Assembly (NCBI GenBank): GCA_913060515.1
Contig: CAJXRZ010000053.1
Location: forward strand, 1-40,694
Direction: 5' to 3'
DNA: 40,694 nt
Source: an uncultured Pseudomonadota bacterium
GTDB lineage: Bacteria > Myxococcota_A > UBA796 > CAJQPC01
Below the pieces are notes generated by a model. It made no database searches and was not told the DNA's origin. It saw nothing but the letters and a program-made list of their open reading frames with translations. Every line of letters starts with the position of its first letter. The first letter of the stretch is position 1. Of the stretch, positions 29,987-38,297 are shown piece after piece. Made by a program: the position numbers and the translations under genes.

Positions 29987-31396
29987 ATGCGACCCCATCG
30001 CGTCAAAGATCTGCTCGCCGGCGATGTAGAGCTCGGCACCACTGTTCGCATTCAAGGTTGGGTGCGCACCTCGCGCAGCTCCAAGAATGGCCTGAGCTTT
30101 GTGGCTGTCTCTGACGGCACCTGCTTTTCCCCCATGCAAGTGGTCGCCAAGGCAGATCTGGCCAACTACAGCGATGAAGTGGCCAAGCTGGGCACGGGCT
30201 GCTCGGTAGACGTGGTCGGCACCTTGGTCGAGTCCAAGGGCAAGGGCCAGTCCTGCGAGATCCAAGCCACCGAAGTGACGGTGGTGGGCTGGGTCGATGA
30301 CCCCGAGACCTACCCCATGCAGGCCAAGCGCCACAGCATGGAGCACCTGCGCAAGTTCGCTCACCTGCGTCCGCGCACCAACGTGTTCGCTGCCGTGACT
30401 CGGGTGCGGAACACCCTGGCCCAAGCCACCCACCGCTTCTTCAACGGGGAAGGCTTCTACTGGATCCACACCCCCATCGTGACGGCCTCGGACGCAGAGG
30501 GCGCCGGTGAGATGTTCCAGGTCTCCACCCTGGATCTGATGAACCTGCCGCGTACCGAAGATGGGCAGATCGACTACTCCAAGGACTTCTTCGGTCGCCA
30601 GACCCAGTTGACCGTGAGCGGTCAGCTCAACGTCGAGGCCTTTGCCTGCTCGATGTCCAAGGTCTACACCTTTGGACCCACCTTCCGGGCCGAGAACTCC
30701 AACACCCGCCGCCACTTGGCGGAGTTCTGGATGGTCGAGCCAGAGATCGCCTTCGCGGACCTGGCCGACGACGCCAAGCTGGCTGAGCACTACCTCCGCT
30801 ACATCTTCAAGGCCGTTCTCGAGGAGAACCCAGATGACCTGGAGTTCTTCCAGAAGCGCGTGGACAAGACGGTCATCGACCGCCTGACCGCCGTCGTGGA
30901 GAAGGACTTCGCCACGATGACCTACACCCACGCCATCACCGAGCTGGAGAAGGCCATCGCCGGCGGTCACAAGTTCGACTTCCCTGTGAAGTGGGGCATC
31001 GATTTGCAGTCCGAGCACGAGCGCTTCCTGACCGAGAAGGTCGTCGGCGGCCCTGTTGCTGTGACCGACTACCCCCGGGACATCAAGGCTTTCTACATGC
31101 GCCAGAACGACGACGGCAAGACCGTCGCTGCGATGGACGTGTTGGCCCCCGGCATTGGTGAGCTCATCGGTGGCAGCCAGCGTGAAGAGCGCTTGGACGT
31201 CTTGGATGCCCGCATCCGCGAGATGGATCTGCTGCCCGAAGACTACTGGTGGTACCGCGATCTGCGGAAGTACGGAAGCGTGCCACACGCTGGCTTTGGC
31301 CTGGGCTTTGAGCGCGCGGTGCTCTACGCGACGGGCGTGGACAACATCCGCGACGTGATTCCCTACCCACGCACGCCCAAGAGCGCCGAGTTCTAA
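29987..31396 (+). CDS. asnS: Asparaginyl-tRNA synthetase
   Basis: 469 residues, the length of bacterial AsnRS (466 in Escherichia coli). The ATG follows AAGGAG at 6 bases; a longer in-frame extension from 29855 overlaps the preceding gene and was rejected. Residues 1-about 105 are the OB-fold anticodon-binding domain ([20 protein letters not shown]). The class II catalytic core follows, with motif 2 around [20 protein letters not shown] and motif 3 [21 protein letters not shown] with [12 protein letters not shown] is characteristic of AsnRS rather than AspRS. It charges tRNA-Asn in the cytoplasm. The gene is single and intact and anchors this part of the window as chromosomal. Confidence 0.97.
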   Translation: MRPHRVKDLLAGDVELGTTVRIQGWVRTSRSSKNGLSFVAVSDGTCFSPMQVVAKADLANYSDEVAKLGTGCSVDVVGTLVESKGKGQSCEIQATEVTVVGWVDDPETYPMQAKRHSMEHLRKFAHLRPRTNVFAAVTRVRNTLAQATHRFFNGEGFYWIHTPIVTASDAEGAGEMFQVSTLDLMNLPRTEDGQIDYSKDFFGRQTQLTVSGQLNVEAFACSMSKVYTFGPTFRAENSNTRRHLAEFWMVEPEIAFADLADDAKLAEHYLRYIFKAVLEENPDDLEFFQKRVDKTVIDRLTAVVEKDFATMTYTHAITELEKAIAGGHKFDFPVKWGIDLQSEHERFLTEKVVGGPVAVTDYPRDIKAFYMRQNDDGKTVAAMDVLAPGIGELIGGSQREERLDVLDARIREMDLLPEDYWWYRDLRKYGSVPHAGFGLGFERAVLYATGVDNIRDVIPYPRTPKSAEF

Positions 31397-31467
31397 GGCT
31401 TTTGCGCTTGTAGAAGCTGCTGTGGAGCGGCCCCGGACGCGGTACATTGCCAACTCCGGAGGCCCCC

Positions 31468-32565
31468 ATGTTCATTTTGTTGTCTTTGACCGCCTGCTTT
31501 GAGACCAACCTCAACGCGGTGGAAGAGGAGCTCTGCGAGCCCCAAGACTGGTTCGTGGACGCCGACGGGGACGGCTACGGCAGCACCTTGGCCGAGTCCG
31601 CCTGCGAGGTCCCGGTGGGCGCGGTGGACAACACCGAGGACTGCGATGATCTGGACGCCTTGGTCTTCCCAGGCGCGGTGGAGCTCTGCAACAGCCTGGA
31701 CGATGACTGCGACGGCGAGATCGACGATGATCCGGTGGACCAAGAGACTTGGTACATGGACTTGGACATGGACGGATTCGGGGACCCCGAGAACCCGGTT
31801 CAAGCCTGCGAGCCCCCCGTTGGGGCGGTGAACAACGACCTGGACTGTGATGATCTGGACCCGCTGATTCTGCCAGGCGGCACCGAGACCTGTGATGGCG
31901 TGGACCAAGACTGCGATGGGCAGATCGACGAGCTCGCCGTTGACATGCTCACCTGGTACCTGGACGGCGACAGCGACGGCTGGGGTGTGCCCGGGGATGA
32001 GGTGCAGGCCTGCGAGCAGCCCAGTGGCTACGCCAAGAACCCAGATGACTGCGATGACACGGACGCCACGCTGACCGAGGTGTGTACCGCGGACCCAGCG
32101 GTGAGCGTGAGCAACTGCTCAGGCACCTTCTACACCTGGGCAGACCCGGAGCCCGGCGATCCCGAGCTGAACATCGTCAGCGTCTACGAAGCGGACGGGG
32201 GACATGGTGGAGCGGCTGGCAACATCGCCTTGAACATCGAGCGCGAGACGAACATGACGCTGGTCTTGGCCAGCTACGAGAACGTGGACTGGACCATCAC
32301 AGCGGCTCCCGGCACCACCATCAACGAGATCCTGGTCACCGGCTACCACGCTCAGAGCGTGAGCGCGCCCAGCGGCGTGCCCGTGAGCGTTCGGAGCTAC
32401 GATCAGACCAGGAGCAACTACGGCAACTGGTGCGGCTACAGCTACCCCTACGCTGGCGGAGGCTGTGACACCGCGCAGCTCATCACCGGTGTGGAGTCGG
32501 AGAGCGGACTGGGCATGAGCAGCTTCACCGGCTGCTACCACGCGACCGAGTTCACCCTGAAGTAG
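31468..32565 (+). CDS. MopE-repeat lipoprotein with beta-rich C-terminal domain
   Basis: 365 residues. The start follows GGAGG and gives MFILLSLTAC (Cys10). Two full MopE units and a half unit (about residues 25-205: EDCDDLDALVFPGAVELCNS and so on), interleaved with DADGDGYG and DLDMDGFG calcium loops, form the first half. The last 155 residues are a separate beta domain (LNIVSVYEADGGHGG, LVLASYENVDWTI, INEILVTGYHAQSV) with four or more Cys, of a kind I have seen in myxobacterial exported proteins but cannot name. It is not a propeller. It follows asnS by 71 bases with no visible terminator and converges on the TPR lipoprotein gene. Confidence 0.82.
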   Translation: MFILLSLTACFETNLNAVEEELCEPQDWFVDADGDGYGSTLAESACEVPVGAVDNTEDCDDLDALVFPGAVELCNSLDDDCDGEIDDDPVDQETWYMDLDMDGFGDPENPVQACEPPVGAVNNDLDCDDLDPLILPGGTETCDGVDQDCDGQIDELAVDMLTWYLDGDSDGWGVPGDEVQACEQPSGYAKNPDDCDDTDATLTEVCTADPAVSVSNCSGTFYTWADPEPGDPELNIVSVYEADGGHGGAAGNIALNIERETNMTLVLASYENVDWTITAAPGTTINEILVTGYHAQSVSAPSGVPVSVRSYDQTRSNYGNWCGYSYPYAGGGCDTAQLITGVESESGLGMSSFTGCYHATEFTLK

Positions 32566-32585
32566 CGCCTTGGCCCAGAGCAGCC

Positions 32586-33548
32586 TCAGTAGGGCGTCTC
32601 GGACATCTCGGCCCTGCGCATGCGGGCCAGCTCCAGCTTCTCAGGCCAGTGCTCTTCCAGACCGGCCTCGATGTATTTGTCGATGGCCTCGTCCATGAGC
32701 ACGCGTGCCTGCTCGGGGTCGCCCTCGGCTGCGGTGAGCTCCGCCAGATCTTCCAGGGTGTAGCCCACCCACTCGGCGGTCCCGGCGCTGGGGTTGCTCT
32801 GGTAGGCATCTTGGGTCTGGGTGAGCACCGCTTCCAGAGACGCCCGTGCCTCGGGCTCGCCGGCCAGGCGCTCTGCGTGTGCGACGGCCCACTGGGCGAT
32901 GAGCAAGCCCGTGGGATCGTTGATCTGCTCGCGGAAACCCAGGGCCAAGCGGTATTGTTCCAAGGCGGCTGGGTAGTTCAGTCTGTCCTCGTAGGTGGCG
33001 CCCAGGTTGTTGTGGAGGACGGCCAACCAGGAGATGCTCCCGGCAGCGGTCGCTGCGGTGATTCCCTTCTCCGCCCACTCGACCTGACCCTCAGGAGGGG
33101 CCACGATGGCGGCGTGGTGGGCCATGTCGATGGCCCGCAAGGGGAGCGCCCGGTTCATGGCGTAGGTGTAGGCCTGGGAGAAGGTCTCCAGGGCCGCCGC
33201 GGTCTCGCCGTCTTCGCGCTGGTAGATGCCCTTGACGCCCTGGGTGCGTGTCCAGCCCAGGGGCTCCTCCTTGCTGGAGAGGGCCAGTGCCTGGTCCAGG
33301 TAGCCACGGCCGGCCTCCATCTCGCCAGTCAGGCTCATCATGCGAGCCGTCTGTGCCATGGCCTCGACCCGCACCTGAATGGGCATCTCGGCATCATTGG
33401 CCAGGGCCTTGTACAGCGGCAGCGCGCCCGCATAGTCGCGGGATTGGAAGACGGTGTCCGCTTGATCCAGCTTCTCCTGGGGCGTGACACGGTGAGGAAT
33501 CACAATGCCAGGACGGATGGCGCAAGCGAGGACAGACCAGAGGAGCAT
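32586..33548 (-). CDS. TPR-repeat lipoprotein
   Basis: 320 residues. MLLWSVLAC gives a lipobox with Cys9. The rest is helical tetratricopeptide repeat (QADTVFQSRDYAGALPLYKAL, LNNLGATY-like HNNLGATYEDRLNYPAALEQY, ELTAAEGDPEQARVLMDEAI), about six to seven repeats, typical of a scaffolding protein outside the cytoplasm. Its start lies 9 bases past the stop of the site-2 protease gene, so they form an operon. The protease also ends in TPR-like repeats, which suggests that the two may contact common partners. Confidence 0.8.
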   Translation of the reverse strand: MLLWSVLACAIRPGIVIPHRVTPQEKLDQADTVFQSRDYAGALPLYKALANDAEMPIQVRVEAMAQTARMMSLTGEMEAGRGYLDQALALSSKEEPLGWTRTQGVKGIYQREDGETAAALETFSQAYTYAMNRALPLRAIDMAHHAAIVAPPEGQVEWAEKGITAATAAGSISWLAVLHNNLGATYEDRLNYPAALEQYRLALGFREQINDPTGLLIAQWAVAHAERLAGEPEARASLEAVLTQTQDAYQSNPSAGTAEWVGYTLEDLAELTAAEGDPEQARVLMDEAIDKYIEAGLEEHWPEKLELARMRRAEMSETPY

Positions 33549-33557
33549 GCAGGCCGC

Positions 33558-34592
33558 CTATCCGATGCGGGCCATTAGGTCCTGACGCCGTTGGGCGGGC
33601 AGCTTGTTGAAGTTGCTGTTCTCAGTGAGTTTCAGCGCGGTGTCACGGGCACCACGGGCCAGGGCCGCCAGGATTAGACTCTCCAAGAGACGGGGGGTCT
33701 GGCTCGCCCGCGAGGCCAATCTCTCGCACTCGCTGGGCTGCCCGAAGCGCTGTGCTGCGATGCAGACAATCTCCCAAGCGTGGGCTTCCATCGCATCGGA
33801 GTTGTTGGGCATGCTGCGGGCCACGTAGGCCAGTCGCTGGGCCTCTTTGTAGTCGCCATCTTCCAGGGCGTCCTCGGCCTCCATCAGCATGGCGGTGGCC
33901 TGGGGGTCGGGTCCCTTGGGGGCTGGACGAGCGCCGAACACGCCGGAGCCAGCTTGGAGGAGCTGCCAGTTCTGGTAGGCGAAGTAGGCGACGATGAAGC
34001 CCAGGAAGATCTGCTTGCTCACGATGGCTAGGGCCAGCCCGCCGGCACAAAAGACCAAGCTGGAGATGTGGGCGATCTTGTGGCCGCGGTCGGCGCCGAA
34101 GAGACGCAGCAGGGCCAAGCGCGTGAGCTTGCCCCCGTCCATTGGGTAGATGGGCAGCAGGTTGAAGATGCTCCAGACCACGCCGATCCACAGCATGTAG
34201 GTCAGGAAAGTCTCCGCCAGGTAGGGCAGCGAGGCCCCCGCGCGCCCAGCGACAAAGAGAATGACTCCGGCACTCAGACCGAGCACCAGTCCGGCGCCGG
34301 GGCCGGCTGCGACCAGGACCGCGTCCCGCTTGTCGGAGGAGGCCGGCAGGTGGGTGCAGTGTCCGCCCATGCCGTGCAGGGTCACCGACGGGTCCAGACC
34401 TTGCCACTTGGCCACCATCGCGTGGCCCATCTCATGGGTCAGCAGGCTGACGGTCATGGCGATGCCGAAGAGCACCATCTCGGCTGGGCCGCCCATGTCC
34501 TGGACGAAGAAGACCATCAGGATGAAGTACCAGATGCTCAGGTGCACCGGCACGCCGGCGATGGCGCCGATTCTGAAGGTCATTCCGTTCAT
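33558..34592 (-). CDS. Site-2 protease (M50) with C-terminal TPR-like region
   Basis: 344 residues. About six membrane helices carry the zinc site HEMGH (His53, Glu54, His57) in the second helix and the third ligand in PMDGG (Asp152), as in S2P/M50B peptidases that cut membrane segments of anti-sigma factors or peptides. After the membrane part, about residues 230-344 are helical (DGDYKEAQRLAYVARSMPNN), TPR-like, and would be cytosolic. There is no PDZ domain and no CBS pair, so substrate selection may depend on the TPR part. The chosen ATG is first in frame (MNGM); the ATG three codons later is an alternative. The gene is followed directly by the TPR lipoprotein gene and is divergent from the Cys-Cys lipoprotein family. 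Confidence 0.88.
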   Translation of the reverse strand: MNGMTFRIGAIAGVPVHLSIWYFILMVFFVQDMGGPAEMVLFGIAMTVSLLTHEMGHAMVAKWQGLDPSVTLHGMGGHCTHLPASSDKRDAVLVAAGPGAGLVLGLSAGVILFVAGRAGASLPYLAETFLTYMLWIGVVWSIFNLLPIYPMDGGKLTRLALLRLFGADRGHKIAHISSLVFCAGGLALAIVSKQIFLGFIVAYFAYQNWQLLQAGSGVFGARPAPKGPDPQATAMLMEAEDALEDGDYKEAQRLAYVARSMPNNSDAMEAHAWEIVCIAAQRFGQPSECERLASRASQTPRLLESLILAALARGARDTALKLTENSNFNKLPAQRRQDLMARIG

Positions 34593-34650
34593 TGAGTCAC
34601 TGTGGGCGTGGGTTGATTCATAGGGCTAATGTATGCACCTGGGAGACGCT

Positions 34651-34861
34651 GTGCTGCTGTTGGGGATTTTGATGGGCTGTTGCAATGACCTGCAGATCAT
34701 TGCCTCGGACCGGCTGGAGCTTGTCGGAGTGCCCGATACCGTGCTGACCTTTGAGGTGGTCCTCTCAGACACGGACTGAATACGAGGACCGGAGCGGGGG
34801 GCCGGTGTGTGGCCACGACTTGACCTGGGGCGAGGCGAGCGTAGACCTGGGCGGCCTGTAG
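34651..34861 (+). pseudogene. Decayed first member of the Cys-Cys lipoprotein family
   Basis: A GTG at 34651 behind GGGAG (or an ATG at 34633) starts MLLLGILMGCC followed by NDLQIIASDRLELVGVP, the same layout as the two genes downstream. The frame stops at 34777-34779 after only 43 codons. In the next frame the sequence continues VCGHDLTWGEASVDLGGL and stops at 34859-34861, matching the length and character of the family's C-terminal end (C..D....VLDIEGG in the next gene). The middle third of the family fold is missing. It therefore looks like an internal deletion with frameshift, leaving a remnant. The intact copies follow at 34939 and 35327. Confidence 0.55.
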
Positions 34862-34938
34862 AGGCATGTAGCCTTGGCTGTCACACCCTCATCTGAGCCG
34901 GCGTAGTACTTGGCAGCAGGGTGAGATTGGAGCTTGGA

Positions 34939-35325
34939 ATGCGTAGATTGCTTGGTGGCTTGGCCCTGCTGGCCCTCCCTGCGTGCTGTCCCGACGTGGA
35001 CATGCTCGGCGGCGACACGCTCCTGATCATGGGCGTTCCCCAACAAGGCGCCTACTGGCTGGAAGTCGTCGAGCAGGACCGTGACAACAGCCGCTGGAGC
35101 TGCGGCATGCTGGACGGAGAGCCGGACTGCACGCAGGTTCAGGTGATGCAGGACGGGAGCTGGGACGTAGAGCTTCCAGCTGGACACTTAGACCAGGACC
35201 TGCTGGTCTGGCAGGACGAGGTTCTGCTCTTTCAGGAGCAAATGCTCTGGACGGTGGAGACCGGCGAGGGCTGCACCTCCGATGTGCGCGGCTACAGCAG
35301 CGTTCTCGACATTGAGGGGGGCTGA
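34939..35325 (+). CDS. Small Cys-Cys lipoprotein, family copy 2
   Basis: 128 residues from the ATG behind GGAG, giving MRRLLGGLALLALPACC (first lipobox Cys at residue 16). The mature part is an all-beta domain of about 110 residues with WSCGMLDG...DCTQVQV, DLLVWQDEVLLFQEQ and a terminal pattern GCTSDVRGYSSVLDIEGG. Spaced Cys residues could pair. It is unrelated to anything I recognise. It ends 1 base before the next family gene (TGAG ATG), so the two are in one operon. Not the same fold as the MopE or propeller lipoproteins nearby. Confidence 0.72.
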   Translation: MRRLLGGLALLALPACCPDVDMLGGDTLLIMGVPQQGAYWLEVVEQDRDNSRWSCGMLDGEPDCTQVQVMQDGSWDVELPAGHLDQDLLVWQDEVLLFQEQMLWTVETGEGCTSDVRGYSSVLDIEGG

Positions 35326-35326
35326 G

Positions 35327-35695
35327 ATGTTGGGAGTATTCTTGATTTCCCTCAGCGCCTGCTGCAACGAGGCCTATTTGGTCACCCAGCAGGACCTCTT
35401 CCTTCGTGATGTGCCCCAGGAGCCCCGGCGCTACGCCATGGTCACCGCCAGCGGCGAAGAAGTCTGGAGCTGCGCCAGCGTAGACGGGCTGCCGGAGAGC
35501 GACTGCGTCAACGTGGTCGCCGATGGCTGGGACTGGATCGTGACCTACCTGCACTCCAACTTCGATCTGGAGCTCCAGGTCTGGGAAGGCGAGGAGCTCC
35601 TGTTCTACGAGAACCTGCAGTGGGAGGCGGACCACCGGCCCCTGCGCTGCGATCTGCCCTACTACGTCGCTGTGGTGGGGGTCTCAGGGATCTAG
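35327..35695 (+). CDS. Small Cys-Cys lipoprotein, family copy 3
   Basis: 122 residues; MLGVFLISLSACC is a lipobox with Cys12 and Cys13. The mature domain parallels copy 2: EVWSCASVDG...DCVNVVADG, DLELQVWEGEELLFYEN and a terminal CDLPYYVAVVGVSG. Shared spacing (W-S-C, D-C, LQVW.-E-LLF) shows common ancestry, yet identity outside these positions is low, so the copies diverged under selection or long ago. The TAG stop overlaps, on the opposite strand, the TAG stop of the oxidoreductase gene (CTAG at 35692-35695). Confidence 0.72.
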   Translation: MLGVFLISLSACCNEAYLVTQQDLFLRDVPQEPRRYAMVTASGEEVWSCASVDGLPESDCVNVVADGWDWIVTYLHSNFDLELQVWEGEELLFYENLQWEADHRPLRCDLPYYVAVVGVSGI

Positions 35696-37092
35696 ACGAT
35701 TCCCGCTGCCCGAACCGCGTTGAAGCCGCCCAGTCCATGCACCCCTCCCCCTGGAGGCACCGACGCCGAGCACAGGAAGATCCTGGGGTTTGGCGTGCAG
35801 TAGGGACTCAGGGCCGCGATGGGACGGGTGAAGAGCTGGTCCAGTGTGTTGGCCCCGCCGTTCACGTCGCCGCCCACATAGTTGGGGTTGTAGGCCTCCA
35901 TCTGGGCGCAGTTCATGGTGTGGCGCTGCAGCACCACATCCCCAAAGCCAGGGGCGTAGCGCTCGATCTGGGCTTCGAGGGCCTGGGTCTGGTCCAGGGT
36001 GCTGCCGTTGGGCACGTGCACGTAGGCCCAAGCGATGTGGCCACCCTCTGGTGCGCGGGTGGTGTCGAACTGGGTGGGCTGGGTGAGCAGCACGAAGGGC
36101 GCATCTGTGTGGCCGCCCTGGGCGACGGTGGCCTCGGATGCGGCGAGCTGCTCTATGGTGCCGGCCAGGTGCACTGTGCCAGCGCGGGCCACCCGTGGAT
36201 CCGACCAAGGAATCGGCTCTTTCAGGGCGTAGTCCACCTTGAACACGCCGGGGCCGCGCTTGAACTTGCTCAGGCGGCTGACGTAGTTGGAGGGGAGCAG
36301 GTCGCCGGCGATGCGCACCATGTCTCTGGGGCTGGTGCAGAAGAAGACCTGCTCGGCGTCCACTTGGTTGATGTGGCCGATGTCCACGCCACACTCGATG
36401 CGCCCGCCCAGGGACTCCAGGTAGCTGGCCATCGCTGTGGTGATGCGGCCGGCCCCGCCCTTGGGCATGGGGAAGTTGACCGCGTGTGCGGCGAGCTGGA
36501 GCATCAGGCCGATGGCGGCGCTGGGGGACTGGCTCAGGGGCAAGCAGGAGTGGCAGGCGTGGCCCGCGAAGAGCGCCTGGCCGCGCTCGGTCTTGAAGAG
36601 CAGTCGGGCCAGGGTGGTCGCCGGAATCATGGCGCGCAGGCCAAAGCGTGCCATCAGAACCGGGTTCTCAGGCAGGCCCGGAGGGGCCGTTCCGTTGCGC
36701 AGCAGATCGGAGAAGCGGTCCAAGAAGGGGCGCAGCTCGGCCGCGTAGGCCAGATCATTGACCTCGCGGGCGGTCTCCTCCAGATCGGTGTGCTGGATGA
36801 CCGCGTCTTGCTCCGGGAGCAGATGGGCGACGGGGAACTCTGGCCTGATCCACTCCAGGCCGTGCTCGTGCAGGGGCATGCTGTTGAAGAACTCGCCGGC
36901 GACCGCCATGGGATGGGCGGCGGAGCACACATCGTGCAGGTAGCCAGGGAGGGTCAGCTCTGAGGAGCGCGCGCTCCCCCCCACCGTCTCGGCGCGCTCG
37001 TAGACCACCACGCTGCGGCCAGCGCGGGCCAAGGTGATGGCGGCGGCGAGGCCATTGGGACCTGCGCCGATAACGGCTGCGTCGTTGGACAT
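35692..37092 (-). CDS. Phytoene-desaturase-like FAD-dependent oxidoreductase
   Basis: 466 residues from the ATG giving MSNDAAVIGAGPNGLAAAI. The N-terminal GxGxxG dinucleotide loop and VVVYERAETVGGSARS are classical for the amine-oxidase/phytoene desaturase superfamily, in which this group is annotated as NAD(P)/FAD-dependent oxidoreductase. Further family marks are NFPMPKGGAGRITTAMASYL and the C-terminal GGGVHGLGGFNAVRAA that closes the FAD site. The enzyme is probably cytoplasmic or membrane-associated. Whether it acts on a carotenoid is unknown; no phytoene synthase is nearby. A longer frame to 37236 has no domain support. The gene is divergent from the lipoprotein gene at 37184. Confidence 0.88.
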   Translation of the reverse strand: MSNDAAVIGAGPNGLAAAITLARAGRSVVVYERAETVGGSARSSELTLPGYLHDVCSAAHPMAVAGEFFNSMPLHEHGLEWIRPEFPVAHLLPEQDAVIQHTDLEETAREVNDLAYAAELRPFLDRFSDLLRNGTAPPGLPENPVLMARFGLRAMIPATTLARLLFKTERGQALFAGHACHSCLPLSQSPSAAIGLMLQLAAHAVNFPMPKGGAGRITTAMASYLESLGGRIECGVDIGHINQVDAEQVFFCTSPRDMVRIAGDLLPSNYVSRLSKFKRGPGVFKVDYALKEPIPWSDPRVARAGTVHLAGTIEQLAASEATVAQGGHTDAPFVLLTQPTQFDTTRAPEGGHIAWAYVHVPNGSTLDQTQALEAQIERYAPGFGDVVLQRHTMNCAQMEAYNPNYVGGDVNGGANTLDQLFTRPIAALSPYCTPNPRIFLCSASVPPGGGVHGLGGFNAVRAAGIV

Positions 37093-37183
37093 GGGGCACC
37101 GGGATTGGAGGGAGCTGGTAGTCCATTGGGACCCTCGCATCCATGGCGGATGGTCTTCGGATACTGGGGGGCTGGAGGTCTTT

Positions 37184-38188
37184 GTGTTGTTGTCCCTGCT
37201 TGTCTTGGCGTGCAGTTCCAATCCCGCGGCGTACACAGAGACGCGCTTGGAGGAGGATGGCGTTCATGTCCATTTGACTCTGATCGACCTGGACAGCGTG
37301 GAGATCGCCGGGAACACCCTGAGCCATGGGGAGGACGTCGTGTTGCCCCTCTCGCTCTTCCACATTGGGGAGAACCACCTGCCCATCCAGGGGGAAGGCC
37401 TGGTCGATAGGACGCTCTACTTCAAGCTCAGTCCAGCTCAGGCGCTCGAGCTGAGCTGTTCCGGGGAAGGGGACGGCAGCGTCTCCATCCGAGCCCAGGA
37501 CGAGGCGCAAGGCGGTGGGACTCGGGCCACTGGGTGTGCTTTGGCAGACGGGGGCTTTGTCGCGGCGAGCTTGGATGCGCACAATGGCTCGGTGATTGAG
37601 CTGGACGGGAAAGCGGTCCAGGGAACCCTACTGCTGGATGCGCGCGCGGGCTTGTGGGAGCACCCCCTGTCGGCCTTCAAGGAAGGCGCGGCGTACAGCT
37701 CTGCAAAGAAGTACGAGCAGTCCATTTCGGTGCGCCATGCCGATGGCTCGGAGTGGTTGGGTGTGGTCGAGTACCAAGACCGTGAGGGGGACCTGATGGG
37801 GGCCTTCTTGGCCGGGTTGCCTGAGAGCACCCAGGGCATGCCACCCGGAGACCAAGTCGCGCTTCGGTGGGAGCTGGGCTGGTACTTCACAGGAGAAGGC
37901 ACGCTGGGAGAGATCTCGCGCTTTGCTCGTGTGGTCCAAGAATCCGAGCCCCGCTTCATCAGGAGCTGCCCATATGTGGACCGGGGCGCAGGACGGGTTG
38001 ACATCGACACCTTCGCCGTTGACCGCACCATCGCCGTGGTCGACCGGCAAGGAAAAGAGCTGGGCCGAGCCCAGTTCAAGGCCAAGACCCAAGGCTACCG
38101 CTGCAACGATGTCCAGTACCGGAGCAATGAGAAGTCCCTTCTCTTGCCGGATCCCCAGGACATTCTGCTCTGGGCCAAGGCGCTTTGA
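37184..38188 (+). CDS. Lipoprotein of unknown function
   Basis: 334 residues from a GTG behind GGAGG at 5 bases, giving MLLSLLVLAC (Cys10). The mature protein is beta-rich and carries several Cys (LSCSGEGDG, TGCALADG, RSCPYVD, YRCNDV). I see no known motif. It would be outer-membrane-anchored. The open frame extends upstream but the extension overlaps the divergent oxidoreductase gene and lacks a signal. It shares a 91-base divergent region with that gene. Confidence 0.7.
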   Translation: MLLSLLVLACSSNPAAYTETRLEEDGVHVHLTLIDLDSVEIAGNTLSHGEDVVLPLSLFHIGENHLPIQGEGLVDRTLYFKLSPAQALELSCSGEGDGSVSIRAQDEAQGGGTRATGCALADGGFVAASLDAHNGSVIELDGKAVQGTLLLDARAGLWEHPLSAFKEGAAYSSAKKYEQSISVRHADGSEWLGVVEYQDREGDLMGAFLAGLPESTQGMPPGDQVALRWELGWYFTGEGTLGEISRFARVVQESEPRFIRSCPYVDRGAGRVDIDTFAVDRTIAVVDRQGKELGRAQFKAKTQGYRCNDVQYRSNEKSLLLPDPQDILLWAKAL

Positions 38189-38297
38189 GCCAGTCGGTGT
38201 GCGTGTTTGGACCCAAGCACCGTCGCGTGGTCTCAGCTTTGGGATTGGCCCCTTGGGCGCCGCTGAGAGGAGCCCGGTGTTCCCAAATGCAGGCGGT

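Noticed and set aside
38189-38297. Terminator between the convergent lipoprotein and radical SAM genes
   Set aside because: Short GC-rich inverted repeats are present but none has a convincing stem plus T-run.
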